A stretch of 64,000 nucleotides of DNA, taken from contig NZ_NPDS01000003.1 of assembly GCF_002811925.1 (NCBI RefSeq), forward strand, positions 1 through 64,000. The letters are read 5' to 3'. How positions within the stretch are numbered: the first letter of the stretch is position 1; each line of letters opens with the position of its first letter. Position numbers and translations under genes: made by a program. The stretch is from Leptospira barantonii. GTDB taxonomy: Bacteria > Spirochaetota > Leptospiria > Leptospirales > Leptospiraceae. The notes beneath the pieces were generated by a model. The model worked only from the letters and a program-made list of their open reading frames with translations. It was not told where the DNA came from and did no database searches. Shown here piece by piece: positions 49,188 to 60,037 of the stretch.

Positions 49188-50036
49188 TTAAAGATAACTT
49201 CTACTTGTTTCAGGAATATTGAATTCGTCTTTCAATCTTTTATCAAACTTTAGAAATAAAGGAAGACCGATTAGAATCGAAACAAAACCTAAAAAATCAA
49301 TCAAATCAATTGTGTACCAACCTACCTTAAGATGAAAATAATTTTCACTGTGCAGACCTAAATTGATGATAAGAAATGGAAGGACAAAAACAAGGGTGTT
49401 GTAAGTTAAATGAACTAAGATAGAAAAAAGTATATTTTTGCTCCTATATAAAACAAAACCGGAAAATAACCCAATTAGAATTGCGCCTGGCATTTGCGAA
49501 GGATTAATATGAACAAATGCAAATAGAATAGATGAAACGAATAGTGAAATTCGGAATGAGTAATTCTTCAACAATCCCCAAAATATAAATCCGCGAAAAT
49601 ATATTTCTTCAGAAAAAGGGGCTAATACGATAGTTGTAAAATAGAGGAAAATCATATTTTCTTGTACATTGTCCTTTGGCGCATTCGTTACAAAACTTGT
49701 TACTACTTCTTGCGATATAGCACTTTTTCTCAAAATCAAACCGGATAGAAAAGCTCCGAGAATATGCAATGCAAATGCAATTAGTAAGGAAGCGAATAAG
49801 AAGTTAGAAGAATTTACTTTCATAACTAACAACTCTTTAAGATTAATCTGACTTCTCTTCATTGCATAAAAAGAGAATAGAAGACAACTGATACTGCTTA
49901 AACCCAATAAAGAGTAACTCGAAGCCCATTCAGAAAATGCAGAATTTCTGACCCTAATGCTAACCAGAGCGATAATAAACTGAACAATAAGGAATGATAA
50001 AGTAACGTAGATTACATTTTTAATTTTTGGATACAC
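49188..50036 (-). CDS. CPBP-family intramembrane metalloprotease
   Basis: 282 residues with about eight membrane helices. The Abi/CPBP motifs are intact: EEIYFRG (Glu143, Glu144, Arg148), FVHINPSQ (His176) and LVHLTYNTLVF (His and Asn near 209-213). These proteases cut membrane or prenylated peptides, and many relate to bacteriocin self-protection. It is divergent from nothing close; a 74-base gap separates it from the SDR-like gene, so it may be co-transcribed. Confidence 0.88.
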   Translation of the reverse strand: MYPKIKNVIYVTLSFLIVQFIIALVSIRVRNSAFSEWASSYSLLGLSSISCLLFSFYAMKRSQINLKELLVMKVNSSNFLFASLLIAFALHILGAFLSGLILRKSAISQEVVTSFVTNAPKDNVQENMIFLYFTTIVLAPFSEEIYFRGFIFWGLLKNYSFRISLFVSSILFAFVHINPSQMPGAILIGLFSGFVLYRSKNILFSILVHLTYNTLVFVLPFLIINLGLHSENYFHLKVGWYTIDLIDFLGFVSILIGLPLFLKFDKRLKDEFNIPETSRSYL

Positions 50037-50424
50037 CCTGTCTCCTTCGGAGTACTATAATCCCGGACTATCGACATATTGCCACCAATCACGAACCCGA
50101 AATATCAGAATTATAGTAATTATTTTTTTAAAAAATATCCGATTTGTCCATTCACAACAAGTTCATGTCCTATATCTATTCGATTTCAAGTTTCTGGAAA
50201 CCTCTTCGAGATATGACTGCAACAAATTTTACTCTAAGGTTGTTTGGGTTTTCACCATAAGCGTTGATTACAAATATCGTCAAGCGCCCGTCTCTAAATA
50301 CCAACATTTTTAATTTTTAACTTCAGATACAATTCGAACCTGCTTTCTTATCAATTCCATTCGAACAATTCACGAAATATTTTACAAAATCGCTTCGAAG
50401 CATTGAAGATACGTTAAATTACAA
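50037..50424. other. Intergenic region with a possible gene remnant
   Basis: On the minus strand a 43-codon frame (50176-50307, MLVFRDGRLT… to …RGFQKLEIE) has protein-like composition but no Shine-Dalgarno, and an in-frame stop lies just upstream; it could be the tail of a decayed gene. Nothing else seen. Confidence 0.3.
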
Positions 50425-50628
50425 TTAATCCTGATATGAAAATAATAATTTTTCAGAATTTCTTATTTGGCTAACCAACAATCGCTCAGCAATTGTCAAA
50501 GATATACTATCAAAACAGAATTTGGTTTGAATTTCAGTTTTCTTACAGTCTTCGATCTTTTTCGACTCAGGCTGACAGGTTTTGTTCAGCATAATAAATA
50601 CGGCGACTAAAGAGAATTTTCTGTGCAT
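50425..50628 (-). CDS. Short putative lipoprotein
   Basis: About 67 residues from the ATG at 50628 (MHRKFSLVAVFIMLNKTC); the frame is open to 50652. A basic start, a hydrophobic run and a Cys at residue 18 look like a lipoprotein signal, although NKTC is a poor lipobox. Its start overlaps the end of the next small lipoprotein gene by 22 bases. No recognisable family; it could be a false call. Confidence 0.4.
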   Translation of the reverse strand: MHRKFSLVAVFIMLNKTCQPESKKIEDCKKTEIQTKFCFDSISLTIAERLLVSQIRNSEKLLFSYQD

Positions 50629-50840
50629 ACTGCTAAAAGTTGAGAGGCGCAATATTGTTCAGATGTCATTGTAGGAGGTTTATTCGTGAAACAATTATCG
50701 GAACACGTTTGATGCTGACTAAGACAAGCTATATATCCTAGGGCGCAATCAGTGGAGTTCGCATTTTCTTTTTTTCCTAAATCTTTATCCGAGCAATGTG
50801 CAAAGCTAAAGATTAGAAAAATTAAAAATAATTTTTTCAT
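50607..50840 (-). CDS. Small cysteine-rich lipoprotein
   Basis: 77 residues: signal KKLFLIFLIFSFAHC with Cys16 as the acylation site, then a mature part with six cysteines (CALGYIACLSQHQTCSDNC and YCASQLLAVCTE), probably disulfide-bonded. AAGGAAAG stands in front of the ATG. It belongs to the run of short lipoprotein genes downstream of the Rhs gene on the same strand. No family recognised. Confidence 0.7.
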   Translation of the reverse strand: MKKLFLIFLIFSFAHCSDKDLGKKENANSTDCALGYIACLSQHQTCSDNCFTNKPPTMTSEQYCASQLLAVCTENSL

Positions 50841-50887
50841 CTAACTTTCCTTCATTTTACATCTATTCCTAAGAATGTTAAAGAAAT

Positions 50888-51424
50888 CTAAAAATCTTTT
50901 CTTATTCTGATTAATTTCCAATTCACCTCTATCTGATGCCTCTTATCAATTTCGAAAATGTATTCTCTAATTAAGTTGATAGAATCCTCTCTCAAAGTAA
51001 TCGTCCCTAATCTATATTGACTCACTACATTAAGAACTAACGAATTATCCTTGATAAAACTTTTAAGCATTTCTTCAGTCATAGCGATTTCTATTTTTTC
51101 AGACAATAGATTTGTCCTCCCCATTGCCCGAATTGGAAGCTTCTTAACAATTTGAACCTCTTCCATTTTCCCGTCTCGGATTATTTCTATTTTATTGATA
51201 ATAGCTGGAGTATGGGATAGAAAATCAAGCTCAGCCTTGTAATGTCATTGATTCAAATAATAATAGTGTTTTATTATGAATTTAGCGAAAAGCTCTTCAT
51301 TACTGAGGGAAAGGACAAGATCAACTTGCCTATCCCCGTAGGATTCGATACGTCGCATCGGAAGGCAAGTCAGAAAAGTGATCACAAGTATCAGAATGAA
51401 TAAAGAACTTTTAAATGATCGCAT
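50888..51424 (-). pseudogene. Lipoprotein gene split by an in-frame TGA
   Basis: From the ATG at 51424 the frame encodes 59 residues, with lipoprotein signal MRSFKSSLFILILVITFLTC, and stops at TGA (51247-51245). The same frame then continues with no further stop through 26 codons and the 92-codon frame that ends at 50888 (MEEVQIVKKLP…IRIRKDF). Without that one stop, the gene would encode about 178 residues. A CAA TGA CAT junction, no frameshift. Readthrough is possible but a nonsense mutation is the simplest reading. Same strand as the neighbouring small lipoproteins and the Rhs gene. Confidence 0.7.
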
Positions 51425-51549
51425 TAAGTATTTTATAAAAGCAGTCTATAGAGATTCGATGAAAATTTTATTTATTGCCTCAATATTCAAAAGAATATGA
51501 ATTCAAATTCATCGTAGAATCACAAATAGAGGATTGTTTTCTAAAATTA

Positions 51550-51963
51550 CTATCTCACACACCACATGCCTTGTCCAAAATGGCTTCTATCGAATAGACA
51601 CGCCCTTTCAGGACGACAATACATCAAAGTATTCAGGGAATGATTCAAAAGAAATTCTTGAATGTTTGATCCGCATGGGGTAGAAATCAAAGTCTTCAAA
51701 CAAAAATCTATATCTTTTTGCGTATAATAAGAACTCGGCCCGAGAAAAGACAACGGGTTCGTTGAGCTATTCTTTGTCAGTAAGATGCTATAATTGCTCA
51801 GACTCGAATCCAAAATGTTACAGGATAGTAATTTACTCTTAAGTGTAGTTTCAAATCGCTCTTTAAAATCTTCGTTTCCACTAATCTGGTCTCCCCCAAT
51901 ACCAGCACAGTAAAGTACCAGTAGAAGAGGAGTTAGATAAAAGTAAGTGAAGATTTTTTTCAT
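51550..51963 (-). CDS. Small lipoprotein overlapping the Rhs gene, candidate immunity protein
   Basis: 137 residues from the ATG at 51963 ([19 protein letters not shown], acylated Cys19). The ATG overlaps the stop of the Rhs gene (ATGA, 51963-51960), so it is translationally coupled to it. The mature part has further cysteines ([30 protein letters not shown]). No family recognised. A short gene right after an Rhs-type gene is the classic place for an immunity protein; a lipoprotein at the periplasmic side would fit a toxin acting there. This role is inference from position only. Confidence 0.75.
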   Translation of the reverse strand: MKKIFTYFYLTPLLLVLYCAGIGGDQISGNEDFKERFETTLKSKLLSCNILDSSLSNYSILLTKNSSTNPLSFLGPSSYYTQKDIDFCLKTLISTPCGSNIQEFLLNHSLNTLMYCRPERACLFDRSHFGQGMWCVR

Positions 51964-54900
51964 AGAAAACATATTGCGCTATTACTCTTGTTTTTTTCCA
52001 AACACGTTAATGTACTTACATTCTTATTCAACTCTTGAAATTTAGCAAAATCTCGATACATATTATAGTAATGAATTGCAAGCGTTGTTACTCGATATGT
52101 TAAAACAAGTCCTCCAACCCAGGCGCTACCGGTTAAAATACCTGCTGCCGAAGAAGAAGTTACGATCTCGTTCAAATGCGATCCGACTTGATTCGTTAGA
52201 AAATTAGCCGCAATCGGCAAAATAACCCAGTTCGTAATAATGCCGTTTTGTATTGATGGCAAAAGAATTTCGTTAAATATTGTTTGCCCCATCTGATAAT
52301 TTCCGGTAGCGACGGTCCATATTGCTAAGTTCTGAATTTCCCTTGCTGTTTGACGTATAAAAGTCTTTTGGCTATCCTTAACCATTTTATCTCTAATGAT
52401 GGGCCTAAGCCAGCTTTTTACAGATACTCGTGCAGCTATCCAATTCGAAGCTTTAGCCATCGAATTATAAATTCCATGTGAAAAATTATGACCTATTTTA
52501 TTGAGACCACTCTTTCCAAAACTCTTACCAAGCATATGACCGACTATACGATTAAACATATGAATCCATGCATTATTCCCAGTCGGATCATTGTATTGCA
52601 TCGGATTGCCATTGACATACATAAATAAATTGCTTCCAACTATGCTTTCAGAATCTAAATGCGAATCTGCTTGTAGAAATCTTCCTAAGTTAGGGTCATA
52701 ATACCTCGATTTGTAAAAAAGTAAGCCTGTTTCTTTATCTTCTTCTTGCCCTGAATATTTGTATCGAAAGGCATCTGGTCCATAAGAATCAGTTCTTAAA
52801 ATTTCCCCATAGGGCTTATAAGAAACATAGCTGGTTCCAATGGCCGAGCCACCTGAAATAGGTTTTCCTACTCCGTTTGTCGCCATAGTGATAGAGCCTA
52901 AATGATTCGGATGAAAAAAAATCATTCCAGGAACCGGACTTCCACCTAAGTTAGATCCACCACTAGTACCAGGATTGGATACAGAAGGAGTGTCAACAGG
53001 AATCGTCGAGGGTAACGCTATCCAAGGAGGGTCTCCATTTTTACTTCCTGTTCCCGGCAGAATCCCGCAAGAAAAGAAATTAAAACTCATGAATACACTG
53101 AGAATTAAAATAGGGGTCACACCTGCATCAATTGGCTTCAAATTCCTAAACTTAGGAGTTCCATATAAAACCCAACCAACGAAACAGATAACGAAGACCC
53201 CGAACAATGACAGGATTCCTAATCGGAATTTATTCCCAATTTTACCATCCCTAATATCAAATACCCAACGTAAGGCTATAGGATAATTCGCTTCGCTTAC
53301 AATACGATTTTTAAAATATTGCAAACAATCAATCGATATCCCTTTGCAAATCGAATCTTTAGGGCTTAAAGCAAATGCAGCAAACTCTGTTTCCTTTGAT
53401 GAAAAATTAGCATCTGACAATAGACTTACATTTTGAAGACCAATTTGCGCGACTACTTCATCTTCAATACCTTTAATATAAATTGTATGGAGAGGAGTAA
53501 AGCCAGGTCGAAAACTAATTTCATATAAACCATCAATGCTAATTACACTTGATGAATCAGATTGTTTGCTCTTTCTTAAGCGAGAACCTTTATAATCATA
53601 ATCAAAGGTCATCACCTCACTATCTTTTGTCAAAATTCTCTGAAGCTTTCCCATCGGATCATATTCTAAAGTATCCCCATCTCTATTCGTCATTAAGCCG
53701 GAGTTATCATATGAATAAAGTTGATTTCCTTGCGGAGAATTAATCTGTGTAACTGCGTGAGAATTAGCACCGCTATAAGAATAATTATTTGCGCCCTTTT
53801 TAATTAAATTTCCGTCGTCAGAATATTGATATTCCTCAGTTCCATATTTTCCGTTTGAATTTACTATACGATTAAATTGATCATATTGAAAGATTTGAGT
53901 TCTCCCAGGATTTCGCAGGTCTTCAATTTTTGTAATATTTCCTGCCAAATCATATTCATATTTCAAACTTTCGTAAATATCCGAATCTAAACCGCTAATT
54001 ACTTCAGTCGGTCTTCTAAAAATAGGATCAAAATAAATATTTGTTTGTACCCCATTTCCGACATTTCTTAAGACTTTAAATTTTCCGCCTTCCATTAGTG
54101 GCCCCGCGTAATTCACAACGGAATGCCCAATACTACTTCCATCCGCAGTATCCATTGTAACTGATGTTAGATAACCGCTAACAGTGTAATTATTGTGAAT
54201 TACAGTGCCATCTGGATATGTAACTGAAGTGACTCGATTTCCAAGATCATAATCTTTCAAGAAGATAAGAGTTAAATCTTCTTGGTTTAAGGTTTTCTTT
54301 ATTTTAGTTTGATTGCCTCTTGTATCGTATTGAAACTCCGTTTTTCCAATAGAGTCCATCACAGAAGTAAGTTTACCTTTCCCATTACCTGAGGATGATT
54401 CATCATAAGTAAATTGTACACTCTGCGTTGTTCCGTTAGAATGATGACCTATTATTTTAGTCAAACGATCAGCAGAGTCATATTGATAAGTGCTGAATGA
54501 TCCATTCGCATTTCTTTGTTCTAACACAGTGCCCGTTGGAGAGTTTATGAAAGTCGTAACACCAGTATCAGGATTTGTTTGATTTAGTTTATTTCCAAGT
54601 AGATCATAAGAAATAACAGTATTCAACCCTTGTGGATCAGTGATCTTAGCAATCGACCCTTGTGGATTGTAGCTGTATTTTATTGTTTTCCCATTCCTCA
54701 CCTTAGACAAAACTTGATTCAGTTGATTTTTAGTTTCAGTTAAAGAATCAATTTGGGTTCCATTCACACTCACGATCGTTGTCGTATCATATCCCGAATA
54801 ACTAATATCAGTTATTTTGCCTGAAGTATCGGAACTTTTTACCACATTATTTTCAGTATCATAAGTATAGACGGTTGTTAAAAAGGGTGCAGTTCCAAGG

Positions 54901-57900
54901 TAAGGCTCATTCTTACTCCTTATAGAGCCATTTGAATTAAAGACGGTATCTTGGGAAAAGACAATTGCATCCGCGATTAATTTTTCCGTTTTAATTGTTC
55001 TACCGAAAGCATCATGCGATTCCTGTGTCCATGAATCGCCAGTTTTTAAATCATGAATTGTTCGTTTAACTTTTTCTCCTGCCGGGCTTCCAGTTTGAAT
55101 GTATTCAACAACTTCAGACCAGTCCGATTCACCGGAATATTTAACTCCAATCAGTCTTCCAAAATAATCATAAAGATTTTCTGATCGATTACCATTCGCA
55201 TCGATGGCCGAAAGTTCTTTTCCAAAAATATAATCATAAATTCGACTCGTTTGTAAGCCCGTAGAATCTGTAGTTTTTGTAATGTAATTGTGGGTAATTG
55301 CATCATATTCCAACAAGGAAATATTACCATTCGGATCTCGAATCGACGTTGGATTTCCAAAACTATCATAAGAAAGGAAAGTTTGTACAGCATATTCCGT
55401 TGTCGAAGGCTTAATCAAAGTTTTTCGATCGGTGATCAAATGATTGGAATATACGAACTCAGTTTGAGAACTCAAATTTCCGCCTTGCGATTTCTGAAAC
55501 TGGGCAACCTCCCCTAAAACCCAATCTGATAGAGATACAAAATAGGTAGAATCTTCTCTCAAAGTTAGAGAAGTATCTGCATCGATTTGTATAACCTTAG
55601 AAAGAACGTTATTGTAAGCATCATATGTATAATCCGCTTGCAGAGTAGATAGAGCTGCTCCGTTCTGATATTTGGTCGAAATATCTTGATTTTTACGAAT
55701 ATTTATTGTCCCGAATGGACTACTAACCTGTCCGTAAACGAAAGTTGCCGTTGAGATTAATTGGTTATTAAGATACTCATCGCGTTTAGTTTCAATTCCG
55801 ACGAAATTAGGGTTAGCGCCTTGGTACTGGCTAATATTTTTTCTTCCAGTCAGGGTCTCCGATATTGTAATTTTTGCAAAACCCATCATTGAACGATTAT
55901 CTTGATCTTGAATATAAGTTCTTCCGTTTTCAAAAACATAAGACTCCGATTCCCCGAGACCATCGGCAACCTGAGTATATACGTTCGTCGCTACAGAATA
56001 TGAAGTTAAATTTGGCTTCAAGAATGCGCCTATCGAACTCGTATTAATTGCATTCACCACACTTGAATTTGATGAATCATAGGTATTCGCATAATTAATT
56101 TGAATTCCTTTTTCTTGTATGCTTGATATTTCAGTAAGGAGCCCTTGAGAAATTTTCTTGGAATAAGAAGGCTCAACATAATCAATATTCAAAGCATTAC
56201 TATGAGCTGTTTGGTTCCTTTCAAATGAATGAAGATTATTGACAAAAGTATCATTGACTAAATTTCGCATCGACCCCCTGAAACCAATAAAATCGGAGCG
56301 TCCATCCAGATTCGTATCCATTGCAACTGAAAAAGAAGCCGCCTGGAAACTAACGTCTCCCCCATTTGAATAAAAGAGACCATTGTTTTTACTACGAGAA
56401 TAAGAAACATAAATAGTTCCACTTTGAAAACGGATAAAATCTGCCTTCGCATCTCCATCTACATCGGCAAATGTTTTAGTATTCACAAAGTTACTATAAA
56501 CTTTAGCGCTATCCGATGCCATCAACGCCGGATTTGGTGGAACTGGAACCGTTTCGTTATAATCAAAGACAACGTCTGTGTTGCTATCATCAGAACCATT
56601 CTTTACGTGAAAGCCAGTTCCATTAAAAAAGAATGTATAGAACGAAACAGAATCTAAAGTACCGTCCCAGTTCACATCAAACTGCTTAACCTGGGTCCCA
56701 TCATTGGACACTTCGAAAGTTGTATCAAAAGACGAAGTAGATGGATTATATAGGTCAATTTGAAAACCATTATTGACCAATGAAATTCGATCTGCAGCAC
56801 CATCCCAATTCATGTCGCGCATCGAATAGCGTTTACTGTTTGCAATACTACTTGATACTTCGTAATAAGGCGTCGTATAACTAACAGGAAAAGCTAATGG
56901 AGATCTTACAACATGACCGTCGGATAAATAAACATAGAGATTATTATCAGCTGAGAATGTAATTAGATCTAAATAGCCGTCTCCATTGGAATCAGAAAGA
57001 AATCGATCCCCTTCCGTTCCCGCCACACCAATATAACTGGATGTAGTTGTCCTAACAGAAAAGCTCCCGCCACTATATCGTAGAAAAGAAATACTTAAAT
57101 TTTTACTTCCATCTGGATTATCCGTCATTCTAACGTAATCAGCAATTCCATCATTGTCCATATCGACAAATTGCCGAAAGGAAGAACCAATTCCTGGAAT
57201 ACTAAGCACGATCGGATTTATACTTAAGCTTCCGCCCGTTGCCAAATAGATTAGGAAATTATTAGAAGTATCAGTTTGAATAAAATCACTCTTCCCATCC
57301 GCATTGAGATCAACAAGCCCTTGATAGGAATTTGGATTGGATTTTAGAATTGTCGAAATACTAATTGGATTAAAATTCGCACCAGTTAAACTTAGACTTA
57401 CATTTAATTCTAAATTATCATTCTCTAATGCAACAAAGTCTGAGATAAGATCCCCATCAATGTCTCCCTGAAAAACTTTCGACTTTTCATTGAAAGTAAA
57501 CGTCTTTCCACCGATCGGCGATGTCGCACCGGGATTGGAGCTATCATAGCGTACAAGTTGGTTGCTCTTTTTATTACCTGAAATCCATACTGGCTCGGGG
57601 GCTTTCTTGGGATCAAAAGTTGCGAGGAAGGTCTGAGACCCTACCATTCCGTTAACACACATATCGCCAATGGAATCCATATAACCCCAGCAAGCCAACC
57701 CAGCAAATCCACCTGAGACGGCCATACAAGTCGCATCGGCGGAACAAGCGCATACTAAAGCTGCAAAATCACAATCCGACTTGATAGACGAGTTTTCGAA
57801 ACGATAACTCATGTCGATCGCCGAAGGAGAGGACTTCGATGTGGAGCCAGCTGTCGGTGAATCGTTATTATAATTGAACGCAATGGGTCCGTAGTTTTTA

Positions 57901-58793
57901 CGATCTACACCCGCAAGCCGATTTTTTTTATCAAATAGATTATTATCATAAGTAAGCATATATCTCTCTGCTTCAACGACAGATCCATTGTCTTGTTTTT
58001 GTGTAACAGAGATTGATCGAATTCTCTTCGTCAACTTAGCTTGGATATTCAAGAAATTAGATTCTACCGCATCAGTCCGATCTTCAATTTCAAATAGAAT
58101 GACTGTATTACCTTGGTTGTATTCGATTCTATCTGGGATTGGCGTTCCGTTTGAAGAACTATAAGGTTGATATTTTATACTGTAACCATTACCATGCAAA
58201 TCTCTCACACGATTGAGGGCCCATATTCTGGAATTCCCGCTTAGGTTTCGAATTGTTGCATTTGAATTAGGGTTTTCGGTCGAAGCGTCTTCCCCAAAAT
58301 AATAACTTGTACCATTGCGATCCTGAGCTACCCAAGAATCGGATAATTTCTTAAATTGGAAAAACGATTCAATTTTAGTATGATAAACATTACTCGAAGT
58401 TTGAATTAACTTACCAGCAAAGCTAACATAAGCATCATTTCCATCATTGTGAATTCCTTTTGATGGATCGATTGAAATCGTTAAGATACCTGATAGATCC
58501 CAACCGCCACCCACCAATCCGTCGTTTTGAAAAGAATTATACTGCAACTCAATGGATGGAGTTACGTCTTTGGTTCCTTTGGGAACTTGAATCGGAATGG
58601 AAGCATTCAAGGCTCCGAAAGAATCAACGACTATCTCAGGAAGAGGCTGGGGAATCCCCGTTTCCGAACTTGGACCAGAAAGAGAGAACATCTGTAAAAA
58701 TGGAAAAGCGGCGATACTTGAAAAAGCAATTATGAGAGCGAGAACAACTTTAAGAATACTTACACGGGTAAAAATCGGTGAGTTAAATTTCAT
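51960..58793 (-). CDS. SpvB / FG-GAP / Rhs-repeat protein with C-terminal extension
   Basis: 2277 residues; AGGAAG stands upstream of the ATG. Signal segment [18 protein letters not shown], then an SpvB-like domain (about 45-370: [28 protein letters not shown]), about eight FG-GAP/VCBS-type calcium motifs (about 440-870; [40 protein letters not shown]), YD/Rhs repeats (about 1120-1840), a hydrophobic insert with two membrane-like segments (about 1858-1907), and the Rhs core ending [12 protein letters not shown] … [14 protein letters not shown] near 2072. The final 205 residues are unlike the rest, with several hydrophobic stretches, and are the likely toxin or effector part. A secreted or surface-exposed polymorphic-toxin-like protein is probable. 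Confidence 0.88.
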   Translation of the reverse strand: MKFNSPIFTRVSILKVVLALIIAFSSIAAFPFLQMFSLSGPSSETGIPQPLPEIVVDSFGALNASIPIQVPKGTKDVTPSIELQYNSFQNDGLVGGGWDLSGILTISIDPSKGIHNDGNDAYVSFAGKLIQTSSNVYHTKIESFFQFKKLSDSWVAQDRNGTSYYFGEDASTENPNSNATIRNLSGNSRIWALNRVRDLHGNGYSIKYQPYSSSNGTPIPDRIEYNQGNTVILFEIEDRTDAVESNFLNIQAKLTKRIRSISVTQKQDNGSVVEAERYMLTYDNNLFDKKNRLAGVDRKNYGPIAFNYNNDSPTAGSTSKSSPSAIDMSYRFENSSIKSDCDFAALVCACSADATCMAVSGGFAGLACWGYMDSIGDMCVNGMVGSQTFLATFDPKKAPEPVWISGNKKSNQLVRYDSSNPGATSPIGGKTFTFNEKSKVFQGDIDGDLISDFVALENDNLELNVSLSLTGANFNPISISTILKSNPNSYQGLVDLNADGKSDFIQTDTSNNFLIYLATGGSLSINPIVLSIPGIGSSFRQFVDMDNDGIADYVRMTDNPDGSKNLSISFLRYSGGSFSVRTTTSSYIGVAGTEGDRFLSDSNGDGYLDLITFSADNNLYVYLSDGHVVRSPLAFPVSYTTPYYEVSSSIANSKRYSMRDMNWDGAADRISLVNNGFQIDLYNPSTSSFDTTFEVSNDGTQVKQFDVNWDGTLDSVSFYTFFFNGTGFHVKNGSDDSNTDVVFDYNETVPVPPNPALMASDSAKVYSNFVNTKTFADVDGDAKADFIRFQSGTIYVSYSRSKNNGLFYSNGGDVSFQAASFSVAMDTNLDGRSDFIGFRGSMRNLVNDTFVNNLHSFERNQTAHSNALNIDYVEPSYSKKISQGLLTEISSIQEKGIQINYANTYDSSNSSVVNAINTSSIGAFLKPNLTSYSVATNVYTQVADGLGESESYVFENGRTYIQDQDNRSMMGFAKITISETLTGRKNISQYQGANPNFVGIETKRDEYLNNQLISTATFVYGQVSSPFGTINIRKNQDISTKYQNGAALSTLQADYTYDAYNNVLSKVIQIDADTSLTLREDSTYFVSLSDWVLGEVAQFQKSQGGNLSSQTEFVYSNHLITDRKTLIKPSTTEYAVQTFLSYDSFGNPTSIRDPNGNISLLEYDAITHNYITKTTDSTGLQTSRIYDYIFGKELSAIDANGNRSENLYDYFGRLIGVKYSGESDWSEVVEYIQTGSPAGEKVKRTIHDLKTGDSWTQESHDAFGRTIKTEKLIADAIVFSQDTVFNSNGSIRSKNEPYLGTAPFLTTVYTYDTENNVVKSSDTSGKITDISYSGYDTTTIVSVNGTQIDSLTETKNQLNQVLSKVRNGKTIKYSYNPQGSIAKITDPQGLNTVISYDLLGNKLNQTNPDTGVTTFINSPTGTVLEQRNANGSFSTYQYDSADRLTKIIGHHSNGTTQSVQFTYDESSSGNGKGKLTSVMDSIGKTEFQYDTRGNQTKIKKTLNQEDLTLIFLKDYDLGNRVTSVTYPDGTVIHNNYTVSGYLTSVTMDTADGSSIGHSVVNYAGPLMEGGKFKVLRNVGNGVQTNIYFDPIFRRPTEVISGLDSDIYESLKYEYDLAGNITKIEDLRNPGRTQIFQYDQFNRIVNSNGKYGTEEYQYSDDGNLIKKGANNYSYSGANSHAVTQINSPQGNQLYSYDNSGLMTNRDGDTLEYDPMGKLQRILTKDSEVMTFDYDYKGSRLRKSKQSDSSSVISIDGLYEISFRPGFTPLHTIYIKGIEDEVVAQIGLQNVSLLSDANFSSKETEFAAFALSPKDSICKGISIDCLQYFKNRIVSEANYPIALRWVFDIRDGKIGNKFRLGILSLFGVFVICFVGWVLYGTPKFRNLKPIDAGVTPILILSVFMSFNFFSCGILPGTGSKNGDPPWIALPSTIPVDTPSVSNPGTSGGSNLGGSPVPGMIFFHPNHLGSITMATNGVGKPISGGSAIGTSYVSYKPYGEILRTDSYGPDAFRYKYSGQEEDKETGLLFYKSRYYDPNLGRFLQADSHLDSESIVGSNLFMYVNGNPMQYNDPTGNNAWIHMFNRIVGHMLGKSFGKSGLNKIGHNFSHGIYNSMAKASNWIAARVSVKSWLRPIIRDKMVKDSQKTFIRQTAREIQNLAIWTVATGNYQMGQTIFNEILLPSIQNGIITNWVILPIAANFLTNQVGSHLNEIVTSSSAAGILTGSAWVGGLVLTYRVTTLAIHYYNMYRDFAKFQELNKNVSTLTCLEKNKSNSAICFL

Positions 58794-59040
58794 TTTATAA
58801 CTGGCTTCCTAAAAAGAGTCTGAATGTATCATAGTGAGACTTTTTTAAGCAGCTTGAGTCAATGATTTTTCGACATACTTTTATCAAATATATTTTCATT
58901 TATTTTCAAATACATTACTTTATTCATAATTTCATTGTCTGTCGTTTAGATTCACTTGACTATAACCCTTTAGGTGAGTTTTTGACTTATCGAATCCCTT
59001 TTCGCATTAATAGGCTTAGCTTATTCCTTTTAATTGCGAA

Positions 59041-59084
59041 TTAAGGAAATTCATAAGTTAAATTGTCTCATATAAGTTCCTTAA
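59041..59084 (+). repeat. Inverted repeat in the 5' leader
   Basis: TTAAGGAA (59041-59048) and TTCCTTAA (59077-59084) are exact inverted repeats ending three bases before the ATG at 59088. The pairing would hide the only SD-like AAGGAA in a stem, which could affect translation. Chance occurrence is possible in AT-rich DNA. Confidence 0.4.
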
Positions 59085-59087
59085 ATT

Positions 59088-59999
59088 ATGTTCAACTACC
59101 AGTTTTCCTCTCGTAAAAGCACGTTATTTGCTCTTCTTCTATTTTCCTCATGGTTTGGCACCTCAACGATTGATCCCGCAGAAATCATCCTGAAGGACGG
59201 CTCAGCGTTCATTGGTAAACTCCAAGAAGAATCCGACATTCGAGTAAAATTCCTTTGGAAGGAAAAGAGTTATGAAATTCCGAGGAAGGATCTTGCTTCA
59301 ATCGATCCTACAAAAAATGGATCAGACACCTCTTATCACTACACTTCTTTCCAATTAAAGGACGGTAGCACCATCAAGGGCATTGTCGCTGAAGATTCAG
59401 ATAAGGAATTGATGATCAAAACTGATCTAGGCTTTATACATATAGATAAGAACAAGATTCGATCTTCCGATGCACCCGAAACTCTCAATCCTGTTTTAAA
59501 TCCTAAGTATTTAAACACAGGTGATAAAAACTGGAATCACAAAATTGGATTCTCCATTCAAGCATTAGCGAATGGCTCTCCGCTTGGAGCTTCTAATCCG
59601 GCTACCTTCGGCGGCGCATTTTATTTAGAACCCGCTTTCTTTGAACTACTTAAATTTAGACCAGGAATTCGCTTAGAATATCAAGTATCCAACTCGAATA
59701 TATCGAATTACACTTTTCTAAATCAGTTCTTTTACTTCAATCGCTCATATCGCATTGGAGAAAGTTTAATCTGGGATTTCTATTCTAATATTGGAATCGG
59801 TTCATCGACCGTACAATATTCCGGCAACGGCCAGAAACTTTCGGGAACGAATCCAGCAGTTTATTTTGAAATCGGATGGCAAGGCCTACAAATCAGATCG
59901 GTTGTGTTTCGAACCGGAATTCGTTCAACTTGCATTTTTGAATCCACTGGTCAAGTCTGCAATGCTGGTATTGAATTCGGAGCTTTATTGATCTTATGA
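59088..59999 (+). CDS. Exported protein with two LSm-like repeats and a barrel-like C-terminus
   Basis: 303 residues with a signal segment (STLFALLLFSSWFGTSTI). Two tandem small beta repeats follow: IILKDGSAFIGKLQEESDI and FQLKDGSTIKGIVAEDSDKE, each continuing to an IxxxDLASI/IDKNKI end, resembling SH3- or LSm-like units found in bacterial envelope proteins. From about residue 150 the sequence alternates in beta strands and ends GIEFGALLIL, consistent with an outer-membrane barrel. First of four closely spaced genes on the plus strand. No clear Shine-Dalgarno. Confidence 0.75.
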   Translation: MFNYQFSSRKSTLFALLLFSSWFGTSTIDPAEIILKDGSAFIGKLQEESDIRVKFLWKEKSYEIPRKDLASIDPTKNGSDTSYHYTSFQLKDGSTIKGIVAEDSDKELMIKTDLGFIHIDKNKIRSSDAPETLNPVLNPKYLNTGDKNWNHKIGFSIQALANGSPLGASNPATFGGAFYLEPAFFELLKFRPGIRLEYQVSNSNISNYTFLNQFFYFNRSYRIGESLIWDFYSNIGIGSSTVQYSGNGQKLSGTNPAVYFEIGWQGLQIRSVVFRTGIRSTCIFESTGQVCNAGIEFGALLIL

Positions 60000-60037
60000 T
60001 TCTACCCAACATTAAAATCATGTTTAAGGAAATTGAT

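Noticed and set aside
58862..59044. 60-codon plus-strand frame in the gap between divergent genes
   Set aside because: AT-rich, low-complexity (Ile/Phe/Tyr), no Shine-Dalgarno and no signal motif that makes sense.
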